Part shown: piece after piece, positions 25,329-33,771 of the stretch
Position numbering within the stretch: position 1 is the stretch's first letter
Layout: every line of letters begins with the position of its first letter
Source of the DNA: CAVUBL01 sp963739795
GTDB lineage: Bacteria > Acidobacteriota > Thermoanaerobaculia > Multivoradales > DATKCC01
Assembly: GCA_963739795.1 (NCBI GenBank)
Contig: CAVUBL010000008.1
Coordinates: forward strand, 310,001-374,000
Reading direction: 5' to 3'
Length of the DNA stretch: 64,000 nt
Position numbers and translations under genes: made by a program
The notes under the pieces: generated by a model
Database searches by the model: none
Told to the model about the DNA's origin: nothing
The model's input: the letters and a program-made list of their open reading frames with translations, nothing else

Positions 25329-25669
25329 AATCGAACCCCGTCGCGAAGGATGTCCATCACGAGTGGGTGCTCCTGCGCTCGCCGGAGCTCGAAGGTCTCC
25401 CGGTCGAAGATCGTGGGCGAGATCCGCAGGTCGTGGGCGAGGCCGGTGTCCGTGGCGAGGTCGATCACCTCGCAACGCCTCTTCCAGTCCGCCCGATCCA
25501 GCACGACCGCGACGTCGACGTCCGACTCCTCGTCGGCCTCGGCTCGGGCGAACGACCCGAACAGCCGCACGTCGACCAGCGCGTCGCCGAACCGCAGCCT
25601 GAGCGCCTCGGCGAAGCGCTCGGCCACCGTCGCCACCAGGGAGGCAGGAGCCACAATCACCGCAGCCAT
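25325..25669 (-). CDS. MNT-type nucleotidyltransferase (NT half of an NT/HEPN pair)
   Basis: The protein has 114 residues. The minimal nucleotidyltransferase motif is LFGSFARAEADEESDVDVAVVLD: GSFAR followed by the SDVD pair that binds Mg and the nucleotide. The remainder (DLATDTGLAHDLRISPTIFD) is typical of DNA-polymerase-beta-like minimal NTs. It precedes the HEPN gene with a 4-base overlap. Substrate and function are inferred from MntA homologues. Confidence 0.82.
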   Translation of the reverse strand: MAAVIVAPASLVATVAERFAEALRLRFGDALVDVRLFGSFARAEADEESDVDVAVVLDRADWKRRCEVIDLATDTGLAHDLRISPTIFDRETFELRRAQEHPLVMDILRDGVRL

Positions 25670-25725
25670 GCCGGGATGCTAGCACCCACGCGGCGGCCCG
25701 GGAATGGCTCTCTGGGCCTCCTCAC

Positions 25726-26553
25726 CTACCTTTCGAGCGGCGAGCCGTCTGCGGCGGGTAAGCGCCCTTGAGCGATGAGGACAATGTCGGAAATCCACAA
25801 GATGTAGAAGCCTCCGAGAGTGAAGAACTTGAGCCAGCCTCTCCCCGTGTACCCGAGGTAGAAGCGGTCCATTCCGAAGATTCCAAGGAAGATAGACAGG
25901 AGGAGTGCCGCGGTTCGGTCTTTCGGCGGCGTTTGTTTGAATCGGCTCACCTCTCGGAGCCCCTTCAGCGCTTCGACGGCATACTGGGAGTCCGGATAGA
26001 GATCCACCACTTCCTGGAGCTCCGCTTCAGCTTCTTCACGGTGTCCAGCCGCGAGTAGAGCTGCACCCAGATAGAGGCGCGATTCCGGGGTCGGCGCGTA
26101 TTCCAACGACACCCTGAAGGCAGCGACGGCCTCCCGCGGCTTCCCTTGGACGGTTCGTATGAAGCCAGCCACCAAGTAGGTCGAGGCAAATACCCCTACG
26201 CCTGTGACCTCGATATCGCGGCTTCCGTCGTGTACAACCGCAGTTACCCCCGAGTCTTCGGTCCAAGCTTCATAAGCCAGAGCCGCAGCATCGTTCAGAT
26301 CCCGAAAGAGTTCCTCGAAGTCGTGGCGAACCTGCCTCTGGGCCAATATGGCGTCCACGACACCAAATCTCGAGGTGGTGACGAGCGATGTCTCTCGCTC
26401 CGAAGTCTCTTGAACCCATGAGGAGCTGGAAGGGACTGACCTCCAAAACGAGTGCAAGAGGGCACTTACCTCTCTGACCGAAGCAATACGCTCCGCGACT
26501 TCATTGATCATCGACCAGGCGGTTCTTAGTTTTAGGCTTGGGGGTGTGCTCAT
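25726..26553 (-). CDS. TPR-repeat protein with C-terminal TM2 domain
   Basis: The protein has about 275 residues from the ATG at 26553, with GGAG 9 bases upstream. The N-terminal third (LKLRTAWSMINEVAERIASV and onward) is helical and not recognised. A TPR-like region follows (VAAFRVSLEYAPTPESRLYLGAALLAAGHREEAEAELQEVVDLYPDS). The C-terminus is a TM2 domain: KDRTAALLLSIFLGIFGMDRFYLGYTG, then LKFFTLGGFYILWISDIVLI. TM2 proteins are small two-helix membrane proteins of unclear function. GC content and codon choice are visibly lower than in the neighbours (many A/T third positions), suggesting horizontal transfer. Confidence 0.75.
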   Translation of the reverse strand: MSTPPSLKLRTAWSMINEVAERIASVREVSALLHSFWRSVPSSSSWVQETSERETSLVTTSRFGVVDAILAQRQVRHDFEELFRDLNDAAALAYEAWTEDSGVTAVVHDGSRDIEVTGVGVFASTYLVAGFIRTVQGKPREAVAAFRVSLEYAPTPESRLYLGAALLAAGHREEAEAELQEVVDLYPDSQYAVEALKGLREVSRFKQTPPKDRTAALLLSIFLGIFGMDRFYLGYTGRGWLKFFTLGGFYILWISDIVLIAQGRLPAADGSPLER

Positions 26554-26944
26554 CGATCCATTCTCCAATGGCAAGGTTCTGCGTCTGCCAAGGAGCCACG
26601 CTTTCGCTCACTTCTTGGGTCGGCGTCTGTTGTTGGGGCACTTAGAAGCATGCCCGAAATAACGGAGGTGCGTGGTCGCTGGTGTACCCTTCATGTAGCC
26701 GCCCATCATCTGGGTTGGTCGGGCTCCAGGCTCCGAAGCCGCGAGCGGGGCGGGGGCCTCTCTCGACGGGGACGTCTGAGCCTCGGCGGCGCTTGAGCGG
26801 TGGAAGTCCGAGGGCGCGCCGGGCCGGGGCGAAGCCGAGGCGCGCGCCTGCGGTTCGTGGTCCGGGAAGCGCGCGCCGTTCCCCGCCGAGAGAGGCCCCC
26901 GTCCCGCCCCTGGGCGGAGGGGCTCCTCCCGGCGGAGGGACGGC
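26554..26944. other. Gene-free stretch containing the inverted-repeat element E
   Basis: No convincing gene is seen. The first part (to about 26740) has ordinary composition with a 33-codon open frame on the minus strand (26608-26709) that has no ribosome site. The second part is extremely GC-rich and is dominated by the inverted repeat at 26745-26907. The end is the untranslated margin of the next minus-strand gene. Confidence 0.5.
26745..26907. repeat. GC-rich inverted-repeat-bounded element E (163 bp)
   Basis: The left arm, starting GCGGGGCGGGGGCCTCTCTC at 26745 and ending near 26773, pairs with the right arm 26878-26907 (GTTCCCCGCCGAGAGAGGCC and onward). About 26 of 29 positions are complementary. 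The roughly 105-base centre is itself palindromic (GGCGCGCGCC, and GGGCGCGCC against GGCGCGCGCC). Size and layout match the other intergenic elements here, but its arms are different and I cannot show sequence kinship. Confidence 0.55.
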
Positions 26945-27583
26945 TCACCCGATCGGGAGGTCCTGTTCGAGCCCGCAGGCCGGGGGCCAGCGTTCCGGGT
27001 GCTCCTCCGGGGTCCCTTCCGGGCCACGCCGCAGCCACACCAGGGCGCACTCGGGAGCGAAGCCGGAGCGGCGGATCGCGAAGCGCTCGTCGGCCTCCAG
27101 GGCGTCCAGGAGCTCCTCGGCGGAGAAGCCGGGGTGGCCGCGCTCGGCGGCGGCGAGGCAGAGGTCGAGGAGGGTGCAGCCGCTGAGCTGGGCGGCGAGG
27201 AGGCCGGCCAGCCGGTCGAGGAGCGGAGTGTCCACCCGCACCACCTTGGGTGCCAGCACCCAGGGATAGTCGTCTTCGGTCTTGCCCAGGGCGAACAGCG
27301 ACTCCAGGATCAGCGACTGCACCTCCCGGTCCGCAGGCCGCTCCCGGTGGAGAGGCGCCAGGATCTCCAGGGCGGCCTGCGGCTCGCCGCTCCACAGGTA
27401 GGCGCGCCCCAGCTCGCGCAGGGCGGCGGGGCCGGTGCAGGGAAGCGTTTCCGGAGGAGCGCAGCAGAGGGCGGCTCCCGGCACCTGGGTAGGGACCGGA
27501 GCGGGGACGGCGATCACGGGACGGCTCCGGCGGCGCGTGCGGCGTTCGACGACGGCGATTCGAGAGGCGACAGGCAGGCTCAA
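26945..27583 (-). CDS. Hypothetical protein with a TPR-like segment
   Basis: I chose the TTG start at 27583 (LSLPVASRIAVVERRTRRRSR) because AAAGGAG lies 6 bases upstream; this gives 212 residues. The middle, ALRELGRAYLWSGEPQAALEILAPLHRERPADREVQSLILESLFALGK, is TPR-like. A later part (LDRLAGLLAAQLSGCTLLDLCLAAAERGHPGFSAEELLDALEADERF) is helical. No catalytic motif is recognised and there is no signal peptide. It is divergent from the tricorn-like gene, about 237 bases away. Confidence 0.6.
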   Translation of the reverse strand: MSLPVASRIAVVERRTRRRSRPVIAVPAPVPTQVPGAALCCAPPETLPCTGPAALRELGRAYLWSGEPQAALEILAPLHRERPADREVQSLILESLFALGKTEDDYPWVLAPKVVRVDTPLLDRLAGLLAAQLSGCTLLDLCLAAAERGHPGFSAEELLDALEADERFAIRRSGFAPECALVWLRRGPEGTPEEHPERWPPACGLEQDLPIG

Positions 27584-27781
27584 GGGTGGCTCCTTTCTTC
27601 TTCCCACCGGCGGCGCGCTTCGGGCGCCTTACCGAGGCCCGCGCCGGCGGAGGATGGACAGGGGCCGCTCGCGTGGCGGCCCTCACTGAAGAAGGACGCG
27701 AACCGTGCCGTGGATCTCCCGGGTCTCGCTTGATCTGGCTGGATTGGGGCCGGATCGGGAAACCTTGATTCCCCCACGCCG

Positions 27782-27787
27782 TATACT
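27782..27787 (+). promoter_or_regulatory. Candidate -10 element for the tricorn-like gene
   Basis: TATACT sits 33 bases before the ATG at 27821, with AAGGAG between. The same hexamer lies upstream of the S9 peptidase gene at 33721. No clear -35 lies 17 bases upstream. Confidence 0.3.
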
Positions 27788-27820
27788 TCAGCACCGCAAT
27801 CCCCACCCGAAGGAGCTCTC

Positions 27821-30800
27821 ATGCGTGGATCCCTGCTCGCCGTTTGTGTCGTCACCGTCCTGCTCGCCCCCGCGGCCGTCCACGCCGGTCCGCCGCTTCT
27901 GCTCCAGACGCCGTCGCTCTCCCGGACCGAGATCGCCTTCGCCTACGGCGGCGAGATCTGGAGGGTCCCGCGCGCCGGCGGTACCGCCCACCGCGTGGTC
28001 AGCGGGACCCAGCGGGCCGAGCGCCCGGTCTTCTCGCCCGACGGCACGAAGATCGCCTACTCGGCGGACTACGACGGCAACCTCGACGTCTACGTGATCG
28101 ACGTCGCCGGCGGCACGCCCCATCGCCTGACGTACCACCCCAGCTCCGACATGGCGGTGGCCTGGTCGCCCGACGGCTCGCACATCCTCTTCCGCTCGGG
28201 ACGCTCCCGGGCCACCGACTCGAGCCATCTGTTCAGCATCGGCCTCGACGGCGGCCTGCCGGAGGAGCTGCCCCTGTCCATGGCCGAGGACGGCGTCTAC
28301 TCGCCCGACGGCTCGCACCTCGCCTACAGCCCCTACTTCCAGTGGGAGCCCGATTGGCAGAAGTACCGGGGCGGCCAGACCACGCCGATCTGGATCGCCC
28401 GGCTCTCGGACTCGAGCGTGGTCAAGGTCCCCCGGGACAACTCCAACGATCGCAACCCCATGTGGGTGGGCGACACGGTCTACTTCCTCTCCGACCGGGA
28501 CGGCGCCGTCACCCTCTATTCCTACGACGCCTCGTCCCCCGACGCGGTGGGCGCGGTCCGCAAGCTCATCGACAACCACGGCTTCGACATCGATTCGGCC
28601 CAGGCGGGCCCCGGGGCCATCGTCTACTCGCAGATGGGGGCTCTCCACCTGTTCGACCTGGCGAGCGGCACCGAGCACCCGGTGGAGGTCACCCTCTCCG
28701 GCGATCTGCCCCAGGTACGGCCTCACTTCGAGAAGGTGGGCGACCAGATCGTCAACGCGGCCATCTCGCCCACCGGCGCGCGGGCCGTCTTCGAGGCCCA
28801 CGGGGAGATCCTCACCGTCCCGGCGGACAAGGGCGACGTCCGCGACCTGACCCGGACGACCGGCGTCGCCGAGCGGGACCCGGCCTGGTCGCCGGACGGC
28901 GGCCGGATCGCGTTCTTCTCCGACGCCTCGGGCGAGTACGGGCTCCACGTGGTCTCCCAGGACGGCCTGGGTGCGGTCCAGAAGATCGGCCTGGGTGATC
29001 CGCCCTCCTTCTTCTACTCGCCCAAGTGGTCGCCGGACAGCAAGAAGATCACCTACAGCGACAAGCGTCTGAACCTCTGGGTCGTGAGCCTGGACGGCCC
29101 CGAGGCGGGCCGACCGGTCAAGGTCGACACCGACCTCTTCGACACGCCGCTCCACGAGCTCGACACCGTCTGGTCGCCGGACAGCCGCTGGCTCGCCTAC
29201 GCCAAGCAGCTCCCGAACCACCTCCGAGCGGTCTTCGTCTACTCCCTGGAGACGGGCAAGGCCACCCAGGTGACCGACGGGCTCAGCGACTGCCTCTACC
29301 CGGCGTTCGACAAGAGCGGCAAGTACCTCTACTTCACGGCCTCGACCGACCGCGGCCTCGCCACCGGCTGGCTCGACATGACCAGCGAGGCGCGGCCCGA
29401 GACCCGGAGCGTCTACGTGGCGGTCCTCCGGAGTGATCTGCCCTCGCCGATCCCGCCCCAGAGCGACGACGAAAAGGCCGAGGCGGCGAGCCCCGAGCCG
29501 GCGGGGTCGAAGGCCGCTGCCGAGAAGGGGGCGGACAAGGACCCAGCCAAGAAGGGGGCCAAGATGGGGGCCAAGGAGGGGGCCAAGAAGGGATCGAAGC
29601 CGGAGGGCGACGAGAAGGCAGCGCCCGAGCCGGTACGGATCGACTTCGACGGCATCCTCCAGCGCACCCTGGCCCTGCCCATCGATCCGAGCAACTACCA
29701 CGGGCTCCAGGCGGGCAAGGAAGGGCAGATCTTCCTGCTCGACGCGCCGCTGGTCGTCCTGCCGACGAGCCGCCGGCCGCCGACCTTCGAGATCGTGCGC
29801 TTCGACCTCGAGTCGCGCAAGACCAAGAGCCTGGTGGACGGCGTCTCCGGGATGGCCGTTTCGGCGGACGGGGAGAAGATGCTCTACGAAAAGGGCCCGA
29901 GCTGGTGGATCGCCAAGACCGACGGCTCGCCCTCCGAAGACGGCCCCCTCGCCACCAAGGACATTGAGGTGAGGGTCGACCCGCGGGCCGAGTGGCGCCA
30001 GATGTACCGCGAGGTCTGGCGCATCGAGCGTGACTTTTTCTACGACCCCCACTTCCACGGCCTCGACCTGGCCGCCGCCGAGGCACGCTTCGAGCCCTAC
30101 CTGGATGGGATCGCCAGCCGCGACGACTTGAACTTCCTCTTCCGCCGCATGCTCTCCTACATTTCGGTGGGTCACATGTTCGTGCGCGGCGGCGACCGGC
30201 CGGACGTGGACGAGGTCGACGTGGGCCTTCTCGGAGCCGACTACGCCATCGACCACGGGCGCTACCGCATCACCAAGGTCTACGACGGCGAGAACTGGAA
30301 CCCCGACCTGCAGGCGCCCCTCACCCAGCCGGGCGTCAACGTCAAGGCGGGCGAGTACCTCCTGGCGGTAGGCGGCCGCGACCTGACCTCCTCCGACAAC
30401 CTGTTCAGCTTCTTCCAGGAGACGGCGGGCAAGCAGACGGTGCTCACGGTGGGCCCGAACCCGGACGGGAGCGGTTCCCGGCAGGTGACCGTGGTGCCCG
30501 TGGGGAGCGATTCCGGGCTCCGGGGCCTCGACTGGATCGAGTCCAATCGGCGCAAGGTGGACGAGCTCTCCGGCGGCCGCCTCGCCTACGTCTACCTGCC
30601 CGACACCGGCGGCGGGGGCTTTACCAACTTCAACCGCTACTACTTCGCCCAGGTCGACCGCCAGGGCGCGGTCATCGACGAGCGCTTCAACCACGGCGGC
30701 CAGATCGCCGACTACGTGATCGACGCCCTGACGCGCAAGATCCGGATGTGGGTGATGACCCGCGAGGGCCAGGCGTACGCGGAGCCCACCGAGCTGATCC

Positions 30801-31249
30801 CAGGCCCCAAAGCCATGATCATCAACCAGTTCGCGGGCTCCGGCGGCGACGCCATGCCCTGGCTCTTCAAGCGCGAGCACGTCGGGCCGCTGATCGGCAT
30901 GCAGACCTGGGGCGGCCTGGTGGGGATCGGCGGCTACCCGCCGCTGATGGACGGCGGCCGGGTCACCGCGCCGCGCTGGGCGATCTATGGCCTCAAGGGG
31001 GAGTGGGAGGTGGAGAACCACGGCATCGCCCCCGACGTCGAGGTCTGGCAGGACCCGAAGCTGGTCCGCGAGGGCCACGACCCCCAGCTCGAGAAGGCGG
31101 TGGAGGTGCTGCTCGAGGATCTGAAAGAGCATCCCCTGCCGACCTACGAGACGCCGCCCTACCCCGACTACCACCCGGTCCTCCCGCCGGCGCCTGCGAG
31201 CGGCAATGCCGAGGGCGGCGCAAAGGGCGGCCAACCCCCGGTTCGGTAG
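27821..31249 (+). CDS. Secreted tricorn-like S41 protease
   Basis: The 1142-residue protein has a signal peptide (1-21). An N-terminal set of PD40/WD40-like propeller blades follows (to about 530; repeats such as RPVFSPDGTKIAYS and DPAWSPDGGRIAFFS). A Lys/Ala/Glu-rich insertion (about 545-605) carries KKGAKMGAKEGAKKGSK. The C-terminal half has the helical core domain (EVWRIERDFFYDPHFHGLD), a PDZ-like domain (about 805-860, ending VKAGEYLLAVGGRDL) and the S41 domain. Its motifs are DERFNHGGQIADYVIDAL and NQFAGSGGDAMPW with the nucleophile Ser1007. Tricorn family members degrade peptides, here probably in the periplasm. It is followed 9 bases later by an amino-acid permease, a sensible pairing for peptide use. 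Confidence 0.92.
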   Translation: MRGSLLAVCVVTVLLAPAAVHAGPPLLLQTPSLSRTEIAFAYGGEIWRVPRAGGTAHRVVSGTQRAERPVFSPDGTKIAYSADYDGNLDVYVIDVAGGTPHRLTYHPSSDMAVAWSPDGSHILFRSGRSRATDSSHLFSIGLDGGLPEELPLSMAEDGVYSPDGSHLAYSPYFQWEPDWQKYRGGQTTPIWIARLSDSSVVKVPRDNSNDRNPMWVGDTVYFLSDRDGAVTLYSYDASSPDAVGAVRKLIDNHGFDIDSAQAGPGAIVYSQMGALHLFDLASGTEHPVEVTLSGDLPQVRPHFEKVGDQIVNAAISPTGARAVFEAHGEILTVPADKGDVRDLTRTTGVAERDPAWSPDGGRIAFFSDASGEYGLHVVSQDGLGAVQKIGLGDPPSFFYSPKWSPDSKKITYSDKRLNLWVVSLDGPEAGRPVKVDTDLFDTPLHELDTVWSPDSRWLAYAKQLPNHLRAVFVYSLETGKATQVTDGLSDCLYPAFDKSGKYLYFTASTDRGLATGWLDMTSEARPETRSVYVAVLRSDLPSPIPPQSDDEKAEAASPEPAGSKAAAEKGADKDPAKKGAKMGAKEGAKKGSKPEGDEKAAPEPVRIDFDGILQRTLALPIDPSNYHGLQAGKEGQIFLLDAPLVVLPTSRRPPTFEIVRFDLESRKTKSLVDGVSGMAVSADGEKMLYEKGPSWWIAKTDGSPSEDGPLATKDIEVRVDPRAEWRQMYREVWRIERDFFYDPHFHGLDLAAAEARFEPYLDGIASRDDLNFLFRRMLSYISVGHMFVRGGDRPDVDEVDVGLLGADYAIDHGRYRITKVYDGENWNPDLQAPLTQPGVNVKAGEYLLAVGGRDLTSSDNLFSFFQETAGKQTVLTVGPNPDGSGSRQVTVVPVGSDSGLRGLDWIESNRRKVDELSGGRLAYVYLPDTGGGGFTNFNRYYFAQVDRQGAVIDERFNHGGQIADYVIDALTRKIRMWVMTREGQAYAEPTELIPGPKAMIINQFAGSGGDAMPWLFKREHVGPLIGMQTWGGLVGIGGYPPLMDGGRVTAPRWAIYGLKGEWEVENHGIAPDVEVWQDPKLVREGHDPQLEKAVEVLLEDLKEHPLPTYETPPYPDYHPVLPPAPASGNAEGGAKGGQPPVR

Positions 31250-31258
31250 TCTGGGGCG

Positions 31259-32602
31259 ATGGCCAAGGGCTCGCGGGAGGGGATCGGCTACTGGGAGGCG
31301 GTGTCGATCGGGATCGGCGGGATGGTGGGCGGCGGGATCTTCGCCGTCCTCGGCCTGGCGGTGCAGATGGCGCGCGGGGGCACGGCGGTCGCCTTCGCCA
31401 TCGCCGGCGTCGTGGCGCTCCTGACCGCGTACTCCTACGCCCACCTCTCGGTCGCCTGCCCGAGCGAGGGGGGGACGGTGGCCTTCCTCGACCACGCCTT
31501 CGGTTCGGGGCTCGTCACCGGCACGCTCAACGTGCTGCTCTGGCTGAGCTACGTCATCATGCTGGCGCTCTACGCCTACGCCTTCGGCAGCTACGGGGCG
31601 ACGTTTCTGCCGAAGTCGGCCCAGGTCCTGGGCAAGCACGTGCTGGCGAGCGTCGTGGTGCTCGGGGTCACCGGCCTCAACCTCCTCGCCGCCGACGTCA
31701 TCGGCCGGGCCGAGGACTGGATCGTGGGGCTCAAGCTGACGATCCTGGCCCTGTTCGTGGGCGTCGGGATCTGGCGGATCGATCCGGCGCGCCTGGCGCC
31801 GGCGACCTGGGCGCCGCCGCTGGCCCTCGTAGCGGGCGGGATGATCATCTTCCTGGCCTACGAGGGCTTCGAGCTCATCGCCAACACCGCCGGTGACATC
31901 CGGGACGGCGAGCGGACCCTTCCCCGGGCCTTCTACTCGGCGGTCGGCTTCGTCCTCGTCCTCTACGTGCTGATCGCCCTGGTGACCGTGGGCACCCTCC
32001 CTGTGGGGCAGATCGTGGCCGCCCGGGACTACGCCCTCGCGCGCGCCGCGGCGCCGTTCCTCGGCCACGTCGGCTTCACCATGATCGCGGTCGCGGCGCT
32101 CCTGTCCACCGCCTCGGCCATCAACGCCACCCTCTACGGTGCGGCGCGCCTCTCCTACGTCATCGCCAAGGACGGCGAGCTGCCGGAGACTCTGGAGAAG
32201 AAGGTCTGGCACCGGCCCCTCGAGGGCCTCCTGATCACCGCCGGCGCGACGATCCTGGTGACCAACCTTTTCGACCTGTCGAGCATCTCGACCCTGGGGA
32301 GCGCCGGGTTCCTGGTGATCTTCGCCGCAGTGAACTGGGCCAACGTGCGGCTGGCCGGGGAGACCGGGAGCTGGCGCTGGCTTTCCGGCGCCGGCAGCGC
32401 CGCCTGCCTGCTCGCCCTGGCGGCCCTCGTCTGGCGCACGGCCACCCGGTCGCCGGAGAAGCTCTGGGTGTTGGCGGCGCTCCTGGGGCTGGCCTTCGCC
32501 ATCGAGGCGATCTACCGGACGGCCACCGGTCGGATGATCCGTACGCCCTGGTCGCGGGAGAGCTCCGGGCCCGGCAAGGGCGCCGCGGAGCCCGGCGCCT
32601 GA
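31259..32602 (+). CDS. APC-family amino-acid permease
   Basis: The 447-residue inner-membrane transporter has about 12 hydrophobic helices. The first has the APC signature IGIGGMVGGGIFAVLGLAVQMARGG, and unwound-helix elements include FLAYEGFELIANTAGDI and STASAINATLYGAARLSYVIAKDGELPE. The family takes up amino acids or polyamines by cation symport or exchange; specificity is not visible. It starts 9 bases after the tricorn-like protease. Its stop overlaps the next start (TGATG), so the three genes form one transcript. Confidence 0.88.
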   Translation: MAKGSREGIGYWEAVSIGIGGMVGGGIFAVLGLAVQMARGGTAVAFAIAGVVALLTAYSYAHLSVACPSEGGTVAFLDHAFGSGLVTGTLNVLLWLSYVIMLALYAYAFGSYGATFLPKSAQVLGKHVLASVVVLGVTGLNLLAADVIGRAEDWIVGLKLTILALFVGVGIWRIDPARLAPATWAPPLALVAGGMIIFLAYEGFELIANTAGDIRDGERTLPRAFYSAVGFVLVLYVLIALVTVGTLPVGQIVAARDYALARAAAPFLGHVGFTMIAVAALLSTASAINATLYGAARLSYVIAKDGELPETLEKKVWHRPLEGLLITAGATILVTNLFDLSSISTLGSAGFLVIFAAVNWANVRLAGETGSWRWLSGAGSAACLLALAALVWRTATRSPEKLWVLAALLGLAFAIEAIYRTATGRMIRTPWSRESSGPGKGAAEPGA

Positions 32603-33381
32603 TGGCCGCAGAGCGGCGATCGATTCACGAGCTCTCAACCTTCAAGGACCATTTCTCGGTCCAGGCGCGGAGCTACGCGGCCTTCCGCCCCCACTACCCG
32701 CCGGAGCTCTTCACCTATCTCGCCGGCCTCGCTCCGGCGCGCGAACGGGCCTGGGACCCGGCCACCGGCAACGGCCAGGCGGCTCGGGGCCTGGCCGGGC
32801 ACTTCCGGGAGGTCCTGGCCTCGGACGCCAGCGTCCGCCAGGTGATGGCGCACGAGCCGGCCGAGGGCGTGCGCTTCTGGGTGGCGCGGGCGGAGGCGGG
32901 CGCCCTGCCCGCCCGCTCGGTGGACCTGATCCTGGTGGCCCAGGCCCTCCACTGGCTCGACCACGAAGCCTTCTGGGCCGAGGTCCGCCGGGTGGCGCGG
33001 GACGGCGCCGTGGTGGCGGCCTCCTACTACACGCTGTGCCGGGTCGCCCCGGAGGTCGATCGGTGGATCGACGGCGACTACCGGGAGCGGATCGAGGCCT
33101 ACTGGCCGCCCGAGCGTCGCCTCCTGGACTCCGGGTTCCGCACGATTCCCTTCCCCTTCTCCGAGCTCGACGCCCCCGGCTTCGAGCTCACCGCCGACTG
33201 GACGCGAGCCGAGCTGCTCGGCTACCTCGGCACCTGGTCGGCGACCATGCGCTACCGCCGGGCGGTGGGCCGGGACCCCCTGCCCGCCCTCGACGCCCGA
33301 CTCACCCCCGTCTGGCCGGACGGCGAGGTCCGGCGGGTCCGCTGGCCCCTCGGGCTGCGCCTCGGCGTCGTGAGAGCCTGA
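32602..33381 (+). CDS. Class I SAM-dependent methyltransferase
   Basis: The protein has 259 residues. Motif I is RAWDPATGNGQAARGLA, with the acidic strand VLASDASVRQV, and motif IV/post-IV is VDLILVAQALHWLDHEAFWAEVRRV. This is the methyltransferase-11 type often annotated as trans-aconitate-methyltransferase-like. N-terminal TFKDHFSVQARSYAAFRPHYPPELF is conserved in this subgroup. The start overlaps the permease stop by one base. The substrate is unknown. Confidence 0.85.
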   Translation: MAAERRSIHELSTFKDHFSVQARSYAAFRPHYPPELFTYLAGLAPARERAWDPATGNGQAARGLAGHFREVLASDASVRQVMAHEPAEGVRFWVARAEAGALPARSVDLILVAQALHWLDHEAFWAEVRRVARDGAVVAASYYTLCRVAPEVDRWIDGDYRERIEAYWPPERRLLDSGFRTIPFPFSELDAPGFELTADWTRAELLGYLGTWSATMRYRRAVGRDPLPALDARLTPVWPDGEVRRVRWPLGLRLGVVRA

Positions 33382-33394
33382 GGGCGCGCCGCGC

Positions 33395-33601
33395 TCAGCC
33401 CCGGGCGGGCTGCTCTTTCCGGCGGGCGAAGTGCTGGAGGATCTTCTCCAGCGGGCACAGGCCGGTGAAGGCGCTCTGCAGGAGGTTCGCTCCGACGAAG
33501 ACGGTGAACAGGAAGAAGCCCGGGTGCACCCACCAGCCCAGGGCGAGGCTGACGAGCACGAAGCTCCCGGCGAAGGCGCGGATCTTGTTTTCGATGGTCA
33601 T
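33395..33601 (-). CDS. DUF2892/YgaP-like inner-membrane protein
   Basis: The 68-residue protein from the ATG at 33601 reads TIENKIRAFAGSFVLVSLALGWWV, then PGFFLFTVFVGANLLQSAFTG and LCPLEKILQHF. These are two membrane helices with the FxGANLLQSAFTGxCPxE signature of DUF2892, including its conserved cysteine. Homologues occur alone or fused to rhodanese domains. The frame continues upstream but that part is low-complexity and overlaps the S9 peptidase promoter region, so I start at the ATG. Confidence 0.85.
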   Translation of the reverse strand: MTIENKIRAFAGSFVLVSLALGWWVHPGFFLFTVFVGANLLQSAFTGLCPLEKILQHFARRKEQPARG

Positions 33602-33720
33602 CGGTTTCGGGCTCCGGAGTCGTTTCCGCGGCGGCTGGTTGGGAGGAGGCGCCGCCGCTCCCCCTTTGAGAGGCACGGCCGGGCCGGGGGGTTCCCGAGG
33701 AGGCCGCGGCGGCCCGGCGA

Positions 33721-33726
33721 TATACT
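33721..33726 (+). promoter_or_regulatory. Candidate -10 element for the S9 peptidase
   Basis: TATACT lies 45 bases before the chosen start. No good -35 is visible in this GC-rich stretch. Confidence 0.3.
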
Positions 33727-33771
33727 CCGCGGACCCTTGCTCAACCACTGAACATGACCGGAGTCCTGCCC

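Noticed and set aside
26608..26709. 33-codon minus-strand frame (MMGGYMKGTPATTHLRYFG and onward)
   Set aside because: No ribosome-binding site, no recognised family, and it lies in a gene-poor stretch; kept out of the annotation for lack of support.
27788..32638. A 1616-codon open frame on the minus strand across the tricorn and permease genes
   Set aside because: It is an antisense shadow caused by high third-position GC; its translation is Arg/Gly/Val/Asp-rich with no domain, while the plus strand has clear families.
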